A stretch of 64,000 bases of DNA, taken from Rhyacichthys aspro. Its lineage: Eukaryota; Chordata; Actinopteri; Gobiiformes; Rhyacichthyidae. A program made the translations under genes and the position numbers. The DNA is taken from positions 20,468,044-20,532,043 of the forward strand of contig CM072158.1 in assembly GCA_036850595.1 (NCBI GenBank), written 5' to 3'. The notes beneath the pieces are model-generated. The model was given only the letters and a program-made list of their open reading frames with translations, had not been told where the DNA came from and ran no database searches. Positions 38,011 to 50,091 of this stretch are shown in pieces; within the stretch, counting starts at the first letter, position 1, and each line of letters begins with the position of its first letter.

Positions 38011-38419
38011 GGTATTCATTTAAAGTACCTGCGAATACCATAGAAACTGAAAAAACTAAACCCTCCCACATAGTTCTGTGTAACAGACCATCTGGCATGT
38101 CAGGTTAATAGGATATTGACCTATCCTGTTTTCACTGTACATGGTTTAGAGTCACTAGTTGACATTTCTTTACGCAGACGTCACACGGATCTCATGCCTG
38201 CTGTGAGACAGGTGTGCTCACCACTTCCATCATTCCAATTATCAGCTTCAGTTCAAACCATGTAATAAGTCACCTAAAACAGAAAAACTGATCTTCAGAT
38301 AAGTAAAATCAGGGCGAGTAAAAAACACACAGCAGTATAGTAATAAACACAACAAAATCTCTGTACAAATTTGCAAAGTAATAAAGGGGATACCATATTG
38401 CAAAGGGTTTTGGTTTATT

Positions 38420-38705
38420 GCTGTACATGAGAATTGAGCAGTCTCACAGCACTAGCAGTAGCTCTCCTTCCTACATTGCCTCTGACATCTGCTTTTGATG
38501 GATTTGCGCAGATGAGAGGTGTTGTCCATGATGAGTGTGAGCTTAGCTAACATCCTTCTCTCACCTACCTCCTCAATAGAGTCCAGTAGACAGCCCAGGA
38601 CAGAGTCGGTCCTCCTGAAAAGCTTGTTGAGTCTCTTCCTGGTCCAGTCTGTGATGTCCGCCCCTCAGCAGATGACAGTTTAGTGGATGTAGTGTAGCAG
38701 AGCAG
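38420..38705 (-). pseudogene. CR1/Rex-like LINE, C-terminal tail of the RT ORF
   Basis: On the minus strand the reading follows the pattern of the domain after the reverse transcriptase of CR1/Rex-type LINEs: DSVLGCLLDSIEEVGERRML, AKLTLIMDNTSH, a decayed basic stretch, then a hydrophobic end. Stops interrupt it, and only about 290 bp remain. The call rests on recalled wording of such tails. Confidence 0.45.
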
Positions 38706-40589
38706 GTCTTTTTTTTCTTTGTGTGGCACTTCAGTTACTTAGAGGCAGGCATGATTGATGTCTCTTCTGATGTCTCCTGATGTCTCCTCTGAAACCCACA
38801 ACAACTAACTGTTTCTGCACTTTACACATGAAATATCAGTTTATAACAGCATCTAAACACTAGTCTTATGACCACATGCTTACTTTATCAGTAATGCTGA
38901 ACTTACAAGATGCACAGTGATATTTAGGCAATACTGACATTGTGCACATTCGCGCATTCACAGAGACATAAACATTGTATTATTCATTAACTCAAACAAA
39001 ACCAGTGATAAAAGTGTGTCTACAAACAAACTTAAATAATGACCGTGTCAATACCTGAGCAAAAAATTTAAGGTAACTCCACCTGTATGTTTGAAAAGCC
39101 GTCTGATTGGTGCTCGTTCATGAGCGTGACAGCAGACATCCAGCAGCTGGAAATCAAATGAGTATTCACTTTTCAAAAGCACGTCCAGAAAATGGCATTG
39201 GAAGAAGTGCTTCACTTTAACTTAACACCAGAGGGCATTCTTTGTCTGTTTGTCTGTAATAATATGATTCCAGAAGTTTATTACCCCAAGAAAGAAAGAA
39301 ATAGAGAGAGCCGCACACAAAGACGGGAGTGTTCCTGTCTGTCTCGAGGTTCTTTCTTCAGAGCCTGCTAATCCCTTGCTCGGTGCCATCTTTCATCACT
39401 GTGGACTCTGTGTGTATTATCCTCTGCACAACACTTCCCATTAATATAATAAGAGCTGCCAGAAGCACTTATCCTTGTGAGCCCTGGGAGATATACTAGA
39501 CGATACTGTATTCTGCTCTTACACACAGTAAACCCTGCCCAAGGACAGAAACTGAAGCCTGCTCTGATTCTGCCAGAGCGTCTCCACAGTTTATCTCAGC
39601 TCTGTGTTTCAGAGTGAGTGCGCTGCTGTTTTTTCTTCCGGGAACTGTCAGTCCCCACATCCTGCCTGTCTGAGCCGGCGGGGGGCCACTTGGCAGGTGT
39701 CGGAGCCACACTATATGTGAGATGAGAACCACTGGCCACATGGAAATGAAATGTCAGCTCTGAGCATCACCTCAGTCTGACTGGGAGATTCAACAGGAAG
39801 ATAGACAACAGTAGAGAGATTATAATAACTATTTTTATGTCAATTATTGAGAGAATGTAGACTAAAAATAACTTACTCATAATACACTTCCAACCTACAC
39901 TGCCAATATCTAGCATATAAGATGTTATAAGATGATTATCTCCATTGATGATAGATGATTATGTCCGTTTCTTGCTTAAAGATAAAGCTGCCTTTGTGCT
40001 TCTAATTTTCATCTTGGTTTGTTCATTGAAGTGGTGTTGGACATTAAGGCTAAGCAAGGACATTGTTTCAAAAATTCTGAGGTTTGGTCTGATGCACTTT
40101 AGTGTATCTCACTCTTGCTTACACTTTCTTTTTAAACAGAAGAGGTTTCTCCGGACAGCTCCTTCAACCAAACCCTATGTAACTTCCCTCGAGTCTTAAT
40201 GATGAGCACAAGTTGCTCTTGGTTTACTGGCATTTATTTGGTGTCCTTAACATGCTTTTAGCACCTTATAATGTCTTGAAATGCCCTCAAAGCTGTCAGA
40301 ACTAAAGAAAAATACAAACTTAAATGAACTTCTCAGCTCCATAAAATCACAGATAATAATCAACCAAACTTGTATATGACAGAAAATGTAGCACAAATTA
40401 GGCAAAAGGAAAATAGACACTTAATTAGTTTACTACACATTTACTTCTATTCACGTAGCTTTCGCGTTGGCACAATAATTAACACAGTTAACAATTAGCT
40501 GACCTTACTGGCCGCATTAACTCAAGAGAAATAAACTTAAGCTTTAGGTCTTCAGCTTAAGAATAATGCATCATACAGCTTCAGTACTT

Positions 40590-41660
40590 GCAGTTATTAG
40601 TTTTACATAGTACAGAACGTCGTGAAAAAACATGCAGTTGTGGTTTATGGATCACTGAACTAATATTTAGTTGTATAACCACGGTCTCTGAGAATTGCTT
40701 CACTTCAATCTGCGTCGCATGGAGTCAACTAACTTTTGGCGTCTGTGAACAGGTATTCCAGTCCAGGACGAATGGACTACATTCCACAATTCCTCTGCAT
40801 TTCTTGGTTTTGCCTCAGAAACAGCTTTTTGATGTCACCCCACACGTTTTCTACTGGATTAAGTTCCGGGGATTGTGCTGGACACTCCATAACGTTAATC
40901 TTGTTCATCTGGAACTAAGATGCTGCTCACCAGAGTATGAGAAACATCCCCAGATCATTGTTTGTGCTTCATTGTCTTCACAATGTACTGTGGTTTAAAT
41001 TCAGTGTTTGGAGGTTGTCTGACAAGCTGTCTGTGGCCCCTAGACCCAAAAAGAACAATCTTACTTTCATCAGTCCACAAAACATTTCTCCATTTCTCTT
41101 TAGGCCAGCATATGTGTTTTTTTTGGCAAATTGTAACCTCTTCAGCACGTGTCTTTTTTTTAACAATGGGAGTTTGCGGGGGCTTCTTGCTGGTAGGTTG
41201 GCTTCACACAGACGTATTCTAATTGTCACAGTACTCACAGGTAACTTTAGGCCTTCTTTGATCTTCCTGGAGCCGATCATTGGCTGAGTCCTTAACATTT
41301 TGGCTATTTTCCGATCCATTCAAATAGTAGTTTTGCGTTTTCTTCCAGGGCTTTCTGGTTTTGGTTGCCATTTTAAAGCATTTGAAATCATGTTAGCTGA
41401 GCAGCTTATGATTTTCTACACTTCTTTATATGTTTTCCCCTCTCTCATCAACTTTTTAATCAAACCACGCTGTTCTTCTAAACAATGTCTGGAACGACCC
41501 ATTTTACTAAGATTTTCAGAGAGAAATGCTCATCCAGAATATGCAGCATTTGTTGTCTTCATCCTTAAATAAGGGCCACCTGTTTGACACCTGTTTTTCA
41601 TTCACAGATTGAATGACCACACTCATTGTGCTCCACACTGCTATTATTTTGAACAACCCC
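40590..41660 (-). mobile_element. Tc1/mariner transposon relic with broken transposase
   Basis: The minus strand reads the Tc1 transposase in pieces: the helix-turn-helix part (RKIAKMLRTQPMIGSRKIKE, then STVTIRIRLCEANLPARSPR, 41319-41170), KRLQFAKKNTYAG, the first catalytic region in decayed form (41080-41030), and the last one as ECPAQSPELNPVENVWGDIK (about 40890-40830), which holds the usual PELNPVEN motif. Frameshifts separate the parts. The high-coordinate end carries ttgaacaacccccttt and gtgctccacactgctattat, wording recalled from Tc1 ends in fish. The low-coordinate inverted repeat is not clear, so that limit is approximate. Confidence 0.85.
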
Positions 41661-42799
41661 CTTTCAATTAATGATTTCATTTTACAGAATCAGCAGCATG
41701 CATGTTAAGCCCTACTACACCCCTACACCTACTTGTAAATGATTTAGAAATATATTTTCTATCAAAAACAGTAAATTATCTAGTTAGTGATGTTGGACTG
41801 CTATTGCTTTGAAGTGTCCTTTATATCTATTATTATACATGTGATTGGTTGTTTGACGACGTATACCCACTTTACATTATAGTACCAGTCAGATGGTCAG
41901 TTTTACTCATTCTAAACATTTGTAACAAATTTCTTTATTTAGAAAAGTGATGGACCACAGCTTTAACATTTTAACATTTATGCAGCGTATGGCCAGCCTT
42001 AGAGGGGTAAACAATAAAATAATACTGTAGCTATTCTTCACCCAACTTTGTCTTGTGGATTTCCAGGCATCCCCAAATTCAGTTCTATACACATCCATTC
42101 ATTTCCGGAAACATCTCAGTTGAGAATAAACTCTATAAATCAGACACTGCACATCTATGGCTTACAGCATGAGACAAATTGATTCCACTTCTACAGTTAA
42201 TGACTTACAGTACATTCAAAAGTCATAAAACAGTAAACATATGTACAGATGTGCTGTGATTAGAAGCATTCTCAGCGAGTTGGCAGCTTAAACATGAGGT
42301 CCACGTGAGTGCTGGAAGGGACTGTGATTTCCAGTAGCTCCTAACTGAAAACCACAGAGCACTGGGGAGGGGCAGCAGGAGTGTGGTTTATCCAGCAGCA
42401 TGTTCAGAGTGGATTCAGGACTTTTACTCCGTATATAGAACAATAATAGAGCTCAGAGGTGAAGTGGACATATGGAGCAAATATAGACTCCTGGTTTAAT
42501 TTGGCTCATCTTTGTGATTGTTAATTTGGAGCAGTGATATTTATTTAGGAAATACTGTGGCTACTTTGACAATTGAATGGGATTTTGTCTGCCAATGCAT
42601 ACATGGTGTAACAGTGAGAATGAGAGTGAGAATGGTGCTATAACTTAAAAACAGAACAATTTTAGCTAAGCTAATCACCACTGGGATGTCTTACAGGGCC
42701 GGACATCAGCAACAGTATTCACTGTGAACTTGTGAATAGCAAAGAACTACACAGAAATCTAAATGATATTGTAATAAGAGTGAGGACAGAGGATAGAAG

Positions 42800-43610
42800 C
42801 TCAGTGTGTCATACTTTTCCCAGCGTCTAGGCCTAGAGCAGCTTATCTCATCTACTTTATACATCCTGATCATAAGCCCTGTCAAAAAGCAAAGTCTTAA
42901 GCCTAACCTTAAATGTAGGGACTGTGTCTGCCTCTTTAACGAGAGCTCTATCTCCCACTGTACCTAGGAACGACTAGTAACCCTGCATTTTGAGAACAAA
43001 GAGCGCTGTTAGGACGTTATGGCACCATGAGGTCTCTGAGATAGGACGGGGCCTTCCCACTGAGGGCTTTATAAGTGAGGAGAAAGATTTTGAACTTAAT
43101 TCTGAATTTAATTGGAAGCCAGTGAAGGGAAGCTAACACTGGGGTAATGTGCTCTTGTCTGTTTGTTCCTGTTAGTATTCTAGCTTCTGTGTTTTGCACG
43201 AGCTGAAACCTTTTCAAGGTGTGCCAGCAGAGAATTACAATAGTCTACAATAGTGTTTTTCAGCAGCACTTTTAGATAAGATATTCCCAATCTTGCTTAT
43301 ATTGCGCAGAGGAAAAGAATCAGTTTTACAAGCTTGGTTTATGTGTTTTTTAAACAATAAATCTTGTCAAATATTACTCCAAGATTCCTAACTGTTGAAA
43401 TCAAAGCTACACATTTTCTAAATTTACCATTTGATCTGTTTCTTAGGTTTCTGGGGCCTAGTATGATCCCCTCAGTTTTTTCTGGGATTAGGAGAAGATA
43501 AATGAACATCATCCAGGTCCTTACGTCTTTCACACAGGTTTCTAGTTCACCTATTATAGATACAACTGAGTGTCAATGGTATAACAATAGAAATGAATTC
43601 TATGTTTTCT
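42800..43610 (-). pseudogene. L2-like LINE, 3' end with RT C-terminal blocks
   Basis: The minus strand reads the end of an L2-type reverse transcriptase: PEKTEGIILGPRNLRNRSNG, VRNLGVIFDK (about 43490-43360), and after a gap FQLVQNTEARILTGTNRQEH then ITPVLASLHWLPIKFRI and LLTYKALSGKAPSYLRDLMV (43217-43017). SLHWLP, YKAL and APSYL are standard landmarks. The middle is shortened and stops break the frame. The 3' part below 43017 holds the usual non-coding wording of this abundant fish family. It directly abuts the DIRS1-like piece at 43613. Confidence 0.8.
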
Positions 43611-43612
43611 GA

Positions 43613-44760
43613 TTGATGCATCTGCATCCCAGGCTGTCCCACTGGACCCTTTTATACATGCGCCAGTCCAGAGATATCTCCTGGGTCTAGGGTGGGGTCC
43701 CAGAGTCATCCACAATCCGCTGTACTGGTTACCAGACGGTTGCAATTGTTCAGTGCATTCTGGAGCTGAAGGCAGTCCATCTGGCCCTTCACCATTTCTC
43801 TCCATACTAACAAGGGCAGTATGTGCTTGTAAGGACAGACATTGTGGTTGCAGCGGGCTACATCAACCGGCAAGGCGGCTTGGGTTTCTCTCACCTGCAG
43901 AACTGCACACCAGCTATGGCTGTAGGCGTACCCCAGGAGACTACACCCTCAGGTAGTTGCAGGTCTTTGGGGCTGTTACAAAACACCCACGTCTCCTGTT
44001 TTTCTCTCTGGGGAGAGACACCCCTCCCTGCGGGGCAGACGCTATGGCTCACCCATGGCCATGGGTATGCTTTATGCCTTTCCCCCATTCAGCCTTCTCC
44101 CAACCCTCCTGCAGAGAGTTCGGGTGGATGAAGTGAGACTTGTCTTGGTGGCCCCATTTTGGCCTCACATGACATGGTTCTCAGACATCCCACCACTCTT
44201 GGATGGGACCCCGTGAGGACTTCCAATATGTCCAGACTTACTGTCTCAAGGACAGGGAGCACTGTATCACCTTTTTCCCCAGGGAGTCTTTCCCACTGAA
44301 TTGTTGAGGCTATCCGTCAATCCTATGCTGACATAGGGGCACCATTCCCCCCAGGTGTGAGAGCCCACTCCACCCGAGATATGGCAGGTTACTTGCCATT
44401 GTGGCACGGCGCATGCCTGGACGAGATCTGTGCCGCTGCCACTTGGTCAGCATCTTCCAAATTTGCTATTTTGTTTTTCTCTGCTAGCTTTTGTGTCTTG
44501 CAGACTGGGGTATCCTGGTTTGCCTCTTGCACTGGGGCTTTGGTCAATGGTACTCTGCATCTGGCGGTACCCCTTGTATGTCAAGAGAGTGTTTTTTGTT
44601 TGAGCACTTTTGGTGGCAGCGACATCTCATTCAAATGACACTCTGCTTTATCTCCTCACGGTGTGTCTTAAAGAGTCCCTATACATATGGAATATGTAAC
44701 TGGGTGGAGAGATATTCCCTTTACTCAGAGAACCATGGTTACATTATGTGATTTTGTTAA
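43613..44760 (+). pseudogene. DIRS1-like retrotransposon fragment (RNase H to tyrosine recombinase)
   Basis: On the plus strand the frames read, in order, an RNase H region (ILELKAVHLALHHF near 43760, then VLVRTDIVVAAGYINRQGGL at 43823), a linker (LVLVAPFWPHMTWFSDIP near 44140) and the C-terminus of a tyrosine recombinase (VRAHSTRDMAGYLPLWHGAC then DEICAAATWSAS, 44357-44450). The HSTR..A block followed by W/H and CAAATWS is the standard end of fish DIRS1-type integrases. The final bases (tatgtaactgggtgg, accatggttacattatg) resemble DIRS terminal repeats. Several stops and frameshifts make it inactive, and everything upstream of RNase H (gag, RT) is missing. Confidence 0.8.
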
Positions 44761-45635
44761 CCTTTCTCACAACTCTTTGAAATCCTTTATTAATATCCAA
44801 GGGCAGTTGTTTGTTCATGACAGTTCCCCTAATCCACTAATGATACAGACCAAACACATGGAAAGCATTTGATGAAAGAGGCAAAGAAGAATAATTTAAT
44901 AATCTGATTAAAGAAAGATTTATATAGGCAAATTAACCACTTGGTCTTGGTCAGTCTTGGTTTAAATTACTCAGACCTCTATTTCCAGACTAATACAACA
45001 GGAAAAAGTTGTTAAGTACTGCCTTAAGTACTGCAGTATTACCACAGCCATTGTACTTTTGATGTGCTGTCACCTGATCCATCTCAGCAGGATGAGGTCT
45101 GACATTCTTGTAATTATGAACAGACCTAACTGCAATTTAAAGCCACTGGGTTCCATGGCTCTGTATTTGAGAAACTATTTCTTGGTACTTGTTTGGAAAT
45201 TTTTACTTAACAGAATAAATGTGGATGAATTGATTAAATTAGCAATATAGCATGTGTTGCAAACAATTCCAGTTTGCTTTTATTTGAGATATTGACACTA
45301 AAATAAGAAATGGCACTTTTATAACAGGCTAATGTCGGAATGTTGACAAACCATTTAAAGACCATATTTATTGAGGAAAGGCAGAAACACATAAAAGTTA
45401 TTTATGGATCAGTTCTCTCCTGTCTCTGGTGTAGAGTTTCCTACACTCTCTGAAATGATAAATGGTTGTGGTGGCTGGCTGCTGTGTGAGGATGTATGAG
45501 GACAGGCTGTGGATGGAGTCTGAGGGAACAGCCTGTCAGACACCACAAAGGTCAAAGTTCAGCTCTAAGCTCCAGGAAGATGATGGTTTGTGATAAGTGC
45601 TTCCTGGTAAGCAATGGAGTAGACACGTGGCTTAA

Positions 45636-46165
45636 ATGATCTTGCATAATTTCAACTTTTTCCAACATTCAGCCCTCAAACTTTGCGGGCAAAAACACAT
45701 AGTTTTCTCACCTAACAACGCTGCCAAGAAAGAAGATGCTAGTGTTAGCTTAACACTCAACACCATAACGGCCCAATTGGAGCAGCATCTCCTAAAGCAA
45801 AGTGACAAGCTAGCTGCTAATTTCAGAGCCAAATTCAGGGCAGCGCTTGGCACACTCAAAGCCAAACTGGACTAAACATGTCTAAGCATGGAGGAACATG
45901 GCCAGTATATCTGGTTTCTCAAACTTGCTTCAGAAGGCCAGAAACAAACAAGTTATGGACATAGAAAGTCTATGTTTCTGTTGTCATGTTGGTCCAGACA
46001 ATGTTTTCAGTCTCTATTCTCATTAAAAATAACTTTTGTCTTTAAGCATGTGACCTCTGATAAATATGGAAAATATTTGATTGTTTCAGGCAAATATATA
46101 AACAAATCAGTAGTTTTGGTTAATGTTTACACCCCCAATTTAGATGATCCTGACTTCTTTAAATG
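45636..46165 (+). pseudogene. L1-like LINE fragment with ORF1 and endonuclease pieces fused by deletion
   Basis: A first open frame (45636-45875) ends in a helical, charged stretch (LEQHLLKQSDKLAANFRAKF) like the start of an L1 ORF1. Twelve bases later a second frame (45888-46166) reads FVFKHVTSDKYGKYLIVSGK then NKSVVLVNVYTPNLDDPDFF, the wording of the apurinic endonuclease domain of L1 ORF2. In an intact element these are more than 1 kb apart, so an internal deletion has joined them. The ORF1 call is weaker than the endonuclease call. Confidence 0.65.
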
Positions 46166-46984
46166 ATTATTTTCACTAGTACAAGCAGATAGCAGCATAT
46201 GAGTTTAAGGTTACTGCCCCTGACTGAGATAACAGATTGTCCCAAGGTCACTAGGGGACCTCAGACTTCTCCGACTGTGGCCCTGGTGGTTGTGCCAATG
46301 TAAGCTTTCAGTTTGATGAACTCCTTTAAGGTGGTGGTGCAAGTCCATGAGGTATTGTATATGCAGGGCAGGCATATTGAAAAATGTAAAAAAAAAAATT
46401 CAAATTTCAAAAAGTTTTCAAGGATATGACAGTGATGATATGAGACTGGTTTTCTGGCAAAGATTTTTAATGCCATTTTGTATAATGAATCTGTGTGTTT
46501 CTGTTTCAGTGTAGTTATTCCAGTGAAAGACCAATTATTAAACCGTATTCATTATGTGAGAGAACCATAGCATAGCTTTCGTTGTCAGCAAAACTCTGAT
46601 CTGTCTGAAACTGCATAGATTATATTTGATTGTTGAGAGTTCTTTTTAACTCGATTGTTGTAAGTGAAAGAGATTCATTTCTTAGCGTCATTAAAGCACA
46701 TTTTAGAAGCCCCAATATGTTGAGGTCTCTCTGCTATGTCCCTGTTTGACTTTGTGGCACTTCAAGACAGCATTTGAATGAACTAGCCTGCCTAAACACA
46801 TTGTAACCCGTTTCATCCAAACTAGCAATAGAAACTAATGCTACAGCCATACTTAGGACTACTAGAACTACTTCTCACTCTGTGCTTGTTCTGTGCACCC
46901 ACGGAGCTCTACAGCAATCAAATCGTGGATGTATTATTAGAACAGGATACTGAATGAGTAAAAAATAAAAAGATGGTCGCCTAT

Positions 46985-47200
46985 TATTTTCAACGGTTGT
47001 TGATCATTGGCACAGCACGCCAAAAAAGTTCCGCGTTGGTTTTTACATTGTGGTCTATGGGGAAAATCCTATTTGGGCCGTAGAGGATTTTTTCGTTGCA
47101 ATACCTCGAGTGGCCACTAATCAAATTGGCGGAAAGGGAAAGGGGGCGGTACCTTATCCAGTTCTTATTATACATCCATGAGTCAAATGGTGCAACTGCA
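46985..47200 (+). repeat. fish non-autonomous repeat, copy 2
   Basis: Diverged second copy of the repeat at 37770-38010. Shared landmarks in the same order are a gtctatggggaaaatcc block, gcaatacctcgagtggccac and caaattggcggaaaggg. Confidence 0.6.
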
Positions 47201-48778
47201 GCTGGGGTCCTTCAGACATGTGGTCAGTGGTTGTTCAGAAAACTGTCTGACTGAAAATCTGCCTGTATGACAATATTTTGAGCTGATGGCTGATCTCTAA
47301 AAATGTGCAAAAATCCGCTACGATATATCGGCCTATAGATCAGTCAGCCAATATAACTAGTCAACAAACTATAATGAACTGTATCGCCAACTTGAAAACA
47401 ATGTCACTTCTGCTGATCATTATAATAGTAATCTCAGGCTGACACTATTGTTATTCTTACCTCTGAAGCTTAGTTTATTTTTAATGGTGACATTTGAAGT
47501 CTCAACAGAAGAAAGTTTAGAGAGAGCAAAGAGTATTTAAGAGTACTGGGGCTTGAAGCTGGCTACTCAGCAGATGCTAATGGAGATGGTGCAGATGGTG
47601 AAAAGGAGAAGAAGAGAGATGCTTTCCCTTTTCATGTTACCATTTTAAACCACACACCATTCAGATATTGGCATGGGATTTTACTGCTTGAGTTAACTGC
47701 ATGATAAAGAAAGTTTATAAGTTCCCAGTTGTATGTACTAAAAGGTATCGAGTATATTACAGTGTGGTGACAAATTTAGCACAATTTATCAGTAAACCTG
47801 TCAACTGCAGTTTATACAGAATAATCTACTGCTGTATTATGCAGTAATCTCTTTACACAACTTATGCTGTAGGGTTTTACTTCTGGCATTAGTTGTGTGT
47901 CGGGGAGCATCTCAGTTACTTACACAGATGAATATAAGAGTCTTTCAGAGGCCACTACTGTATCACTATGAAACTATTTCTCATAACTGCACAGCACCAA
48001 TGCTTGAGTGGCTGTGGGTCAGAGGGAGCTCAGAGAGGCCACATGGGACAGGCAGTGAAGAGGAACCAAAACTCAATAAACAGAGAGTTCAGGGTGCTGT
48101 GTCCTGATGAGGGCTGAATGAATGCTCCAGTGGCTGCTCCAGGTTTGATGCTGTAATGTGAACCGGCTGAGGTTGGGGAGCCCTACAATCCCCCTCTTTG
48201 TGTGCCGTCTACTCCACCGTGGCCCTCTGTTGGACCCTCACCACAGCCCAGCTCATCATCTTTTCTGCATCTATCTCCACAAGTCTGCCACCCAGCAAGA
48301 TCTCCCCACACACTGTCTGGATTCTGCGCTTATCGCTGCCCAGAGCTTTTACACTGTCTGCACATTTCATCTAAACTCCAATTCATTATGAGCCACAACA
48401 ACAATCGAGAATCATATCATGACAAGAGCCAAAACTAAAAAGGCTGTGTCACGGCCCTATCCTGGGACACCATGGACAGGCAAAGGGGAAATATTTTTTG
48501 AATGGTCAGTAGTGAGAGCCATATAGAAAGACATACAAAGAACAAAGTACAGAGCACCACCATTGCTCAGGCAATCCCATCAGCAATGGTTTAGATGAGT
48601 GCTAAAAATTAGTGTGCAGTTGTTTTCTTGCTAGAGTGGGTGGTATGGCAACAATGTTAGAAATTGTTTTAGACAGGATCTTGATTTTATTACAATTGAT
48701 GTTGTACTGCATTATGTATTACCTGTATTATTATTCCATTAATCAGTTAATTAACAGTCACACTCTAAGGAAAGTTTC

Positions 48779-48893
48779 GGTCAGGCCATTTGACCATGTC
48801 ATTCCCTACTGTCTCTCACCCTGTTTCCTGTCTACCTACTATCATCTATCAATAAAGGCCAAAAAGCCCAATAAAGGCCAAAAAGCCCATCTA
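48779..48893 (+). repeat. SINE-like 3' tail with a 19-bp tandem duplication
   Basis: The wording cattccctactgtctctcac, tgtttcctgtctacc and tatcaataaaggccaaaaag is that of a common fish repeat tail ending in AATAAAGGC. The unit aataaaggccaaaaagccc is perfectly duplicated at 48851-48869 and 48870-48888. The AATAAA strings could act as polyadenylation signals. Confidence 0.6.
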
Positions 48894-49056
48894 AAAAAGA
48901 TGTGACCATTACAGTAATTATGTAATACAACAATAAAGAAAAATCACCTCTGATGTTCACCAGATCTGAGATTGGCATATCATTTCATAACATGTCTTAC
49001 TGTTTGTATTGCTCTCATGACCTCTTCATGATTAATATTCTTTGCTTTCTCCTCAG

Positions 49057-49203
49057 TCTCCAGTGGTGTCTGTAGGCTTTGCTAGATTCCATCCCAACCT
49101 GGTGGTGGGGGGCACGTACTCGGGACAGATCGTCCTGTGGGACAACCGCAGCCACCGCCGGACCCCCGTTCAGAGGACCCCCCTGTCTGCTGCTGCACAC
49201 ACT
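49057..49203 (+). CDS. dync1i1: dynein intermediate chain exon E: second WD40 blade
   Basis: Forty-nine codons in phase 0 that start SPVVSVGFARFHPNLVVGGT, continue YSGQIVLWDNRSHRRTPVQR and end TPLSAAAHT. GGTYSGQIVLWDNR is a signature block of the family. SHRRTPVQ matches chain 1; chain 2 has SNKRTPVQ as recalled. The acceptor is ctcctcag and the donor gtaaga at 49204. Third positions are GC-rich compared with the AT-rich introns on either side, which is typical of constrained coding sequence. Confidence 0.97.
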
Positions 49204-49977
49204 GTAAGAGCACATCAGAGCAAAGCCTGATGTAAACAAACTATCTTACATGAAGTTTATATCTGCTTTGTTGAGTTCGGATCTGTAATTTTTGTTATGA
49301 TGAGTTAAATATTTTAAATAATAGCAAGGACTGCATAATGAATAGGTGTGGTAATAAAAAAACATTGCAAGGGGATCTTGTTTAGCGTGGTTTAGGTTAC
49401 AATTATTTTGACTGATGTAAAGTTGAACCATCTGCACCTGTAACTGATGCTGTGGTTGATGAAGCTGTTTTCTCAGGCTAAAGCCATGACACACACTTGA
49501 CTGGAGCAGAGGACAGACATGACTTACAGACAGTAGGGTGAAGTCAATGACCCCTGACTGATTACTGTCCACTACACACTGTCCATTATCTGTCCAATAT
49601 CTGAAAAATCTGCAGCGCTGGGGCCTCCAGACAGGGCCCTCAGGACCCAGCCTCAGAGCATACTGCAGTCCCGTGTAGGTTTAACTTCAATAATGAGGCC
49701 ACTCAGCTGCACTCAGTGAGTAAAGGCTGATTGTTCAATGGACTCTTTGTGTGTCCCAGTTCACAAATCAATTACAGTACACTAATGACATAACACTCTC
49801 ACACACTACTGAGGAATCATACAACCGTGTGTGTCACTGAGATGTAATCATTATAAGAGACTGCACACTGCATCTATAGGCCTCCTGTAATGTCATGTGG
49901 ACAGACAACATGCTACAGTATGAACAATATTTTGTCTTTATCCTCCACTCCTCTTATGAACATTGTTCTGTGTGCAG
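49204..49977 (+). other. dync1i1 intron between exons E and F (0.8 kb)
   Basis: GT-AG intron (gtaaga to gtgcag). Nothing else recognised. Confidence 0.92.
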
Positions 49978-50091
49978 CACCCAGTGTACTGTGTGAACGT
50001 GGTTGGCACCCAGAATGCCAACAACCTGATCTCAGTGTCCACAGACGGCAGGATGTGCTCGTGGAGTCTGGACATGCTCTCACAGCCTCAG
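49978..50091 (+). CDS. dync1i1: dynein intermediate chain exon F: WD40 blade
   Basis: Thirty-eight codons in phase 0, starting HPVYCVNVVGTQNANNLISV and ending STDGRMCSWSLDMLSQPQ. HPVYCVNVVGTQNA and STDGxMCSWSLDML are nearly fixed in vertebrate intermediate chains. The acceptor is tgtgcag and the donor gtaaca at 50092. The exon corresponds closely to one propeller blade ending at the CSW strand. Confidence 0.97.

Larger units (their letters stand above)
24134..49056 (+). other. dync1i1 intron between exons D and E (24.9 kb), rich in mobile elements
   Basis: GT-AG intron (gtacca to ctcctcag). The flanking protein sequence is contiguous with the family, so no conserved exon is missing. Recognisable mobile sequences are annotated separately and cluster at 24457-24955, 27500-30550, 37770-38705, 40590-44760, 45636-46165 and 46985-47200. 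Stretches with nothing recognised are about 24956-25750, 26000-27500, 30950-34390, 34540-37560, 38710-40580, 41660-42790, 44760-45630, 46170-46980 and 47200-48770. A candidate extra exon is at 37569-37654. Confidence 0.9.
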
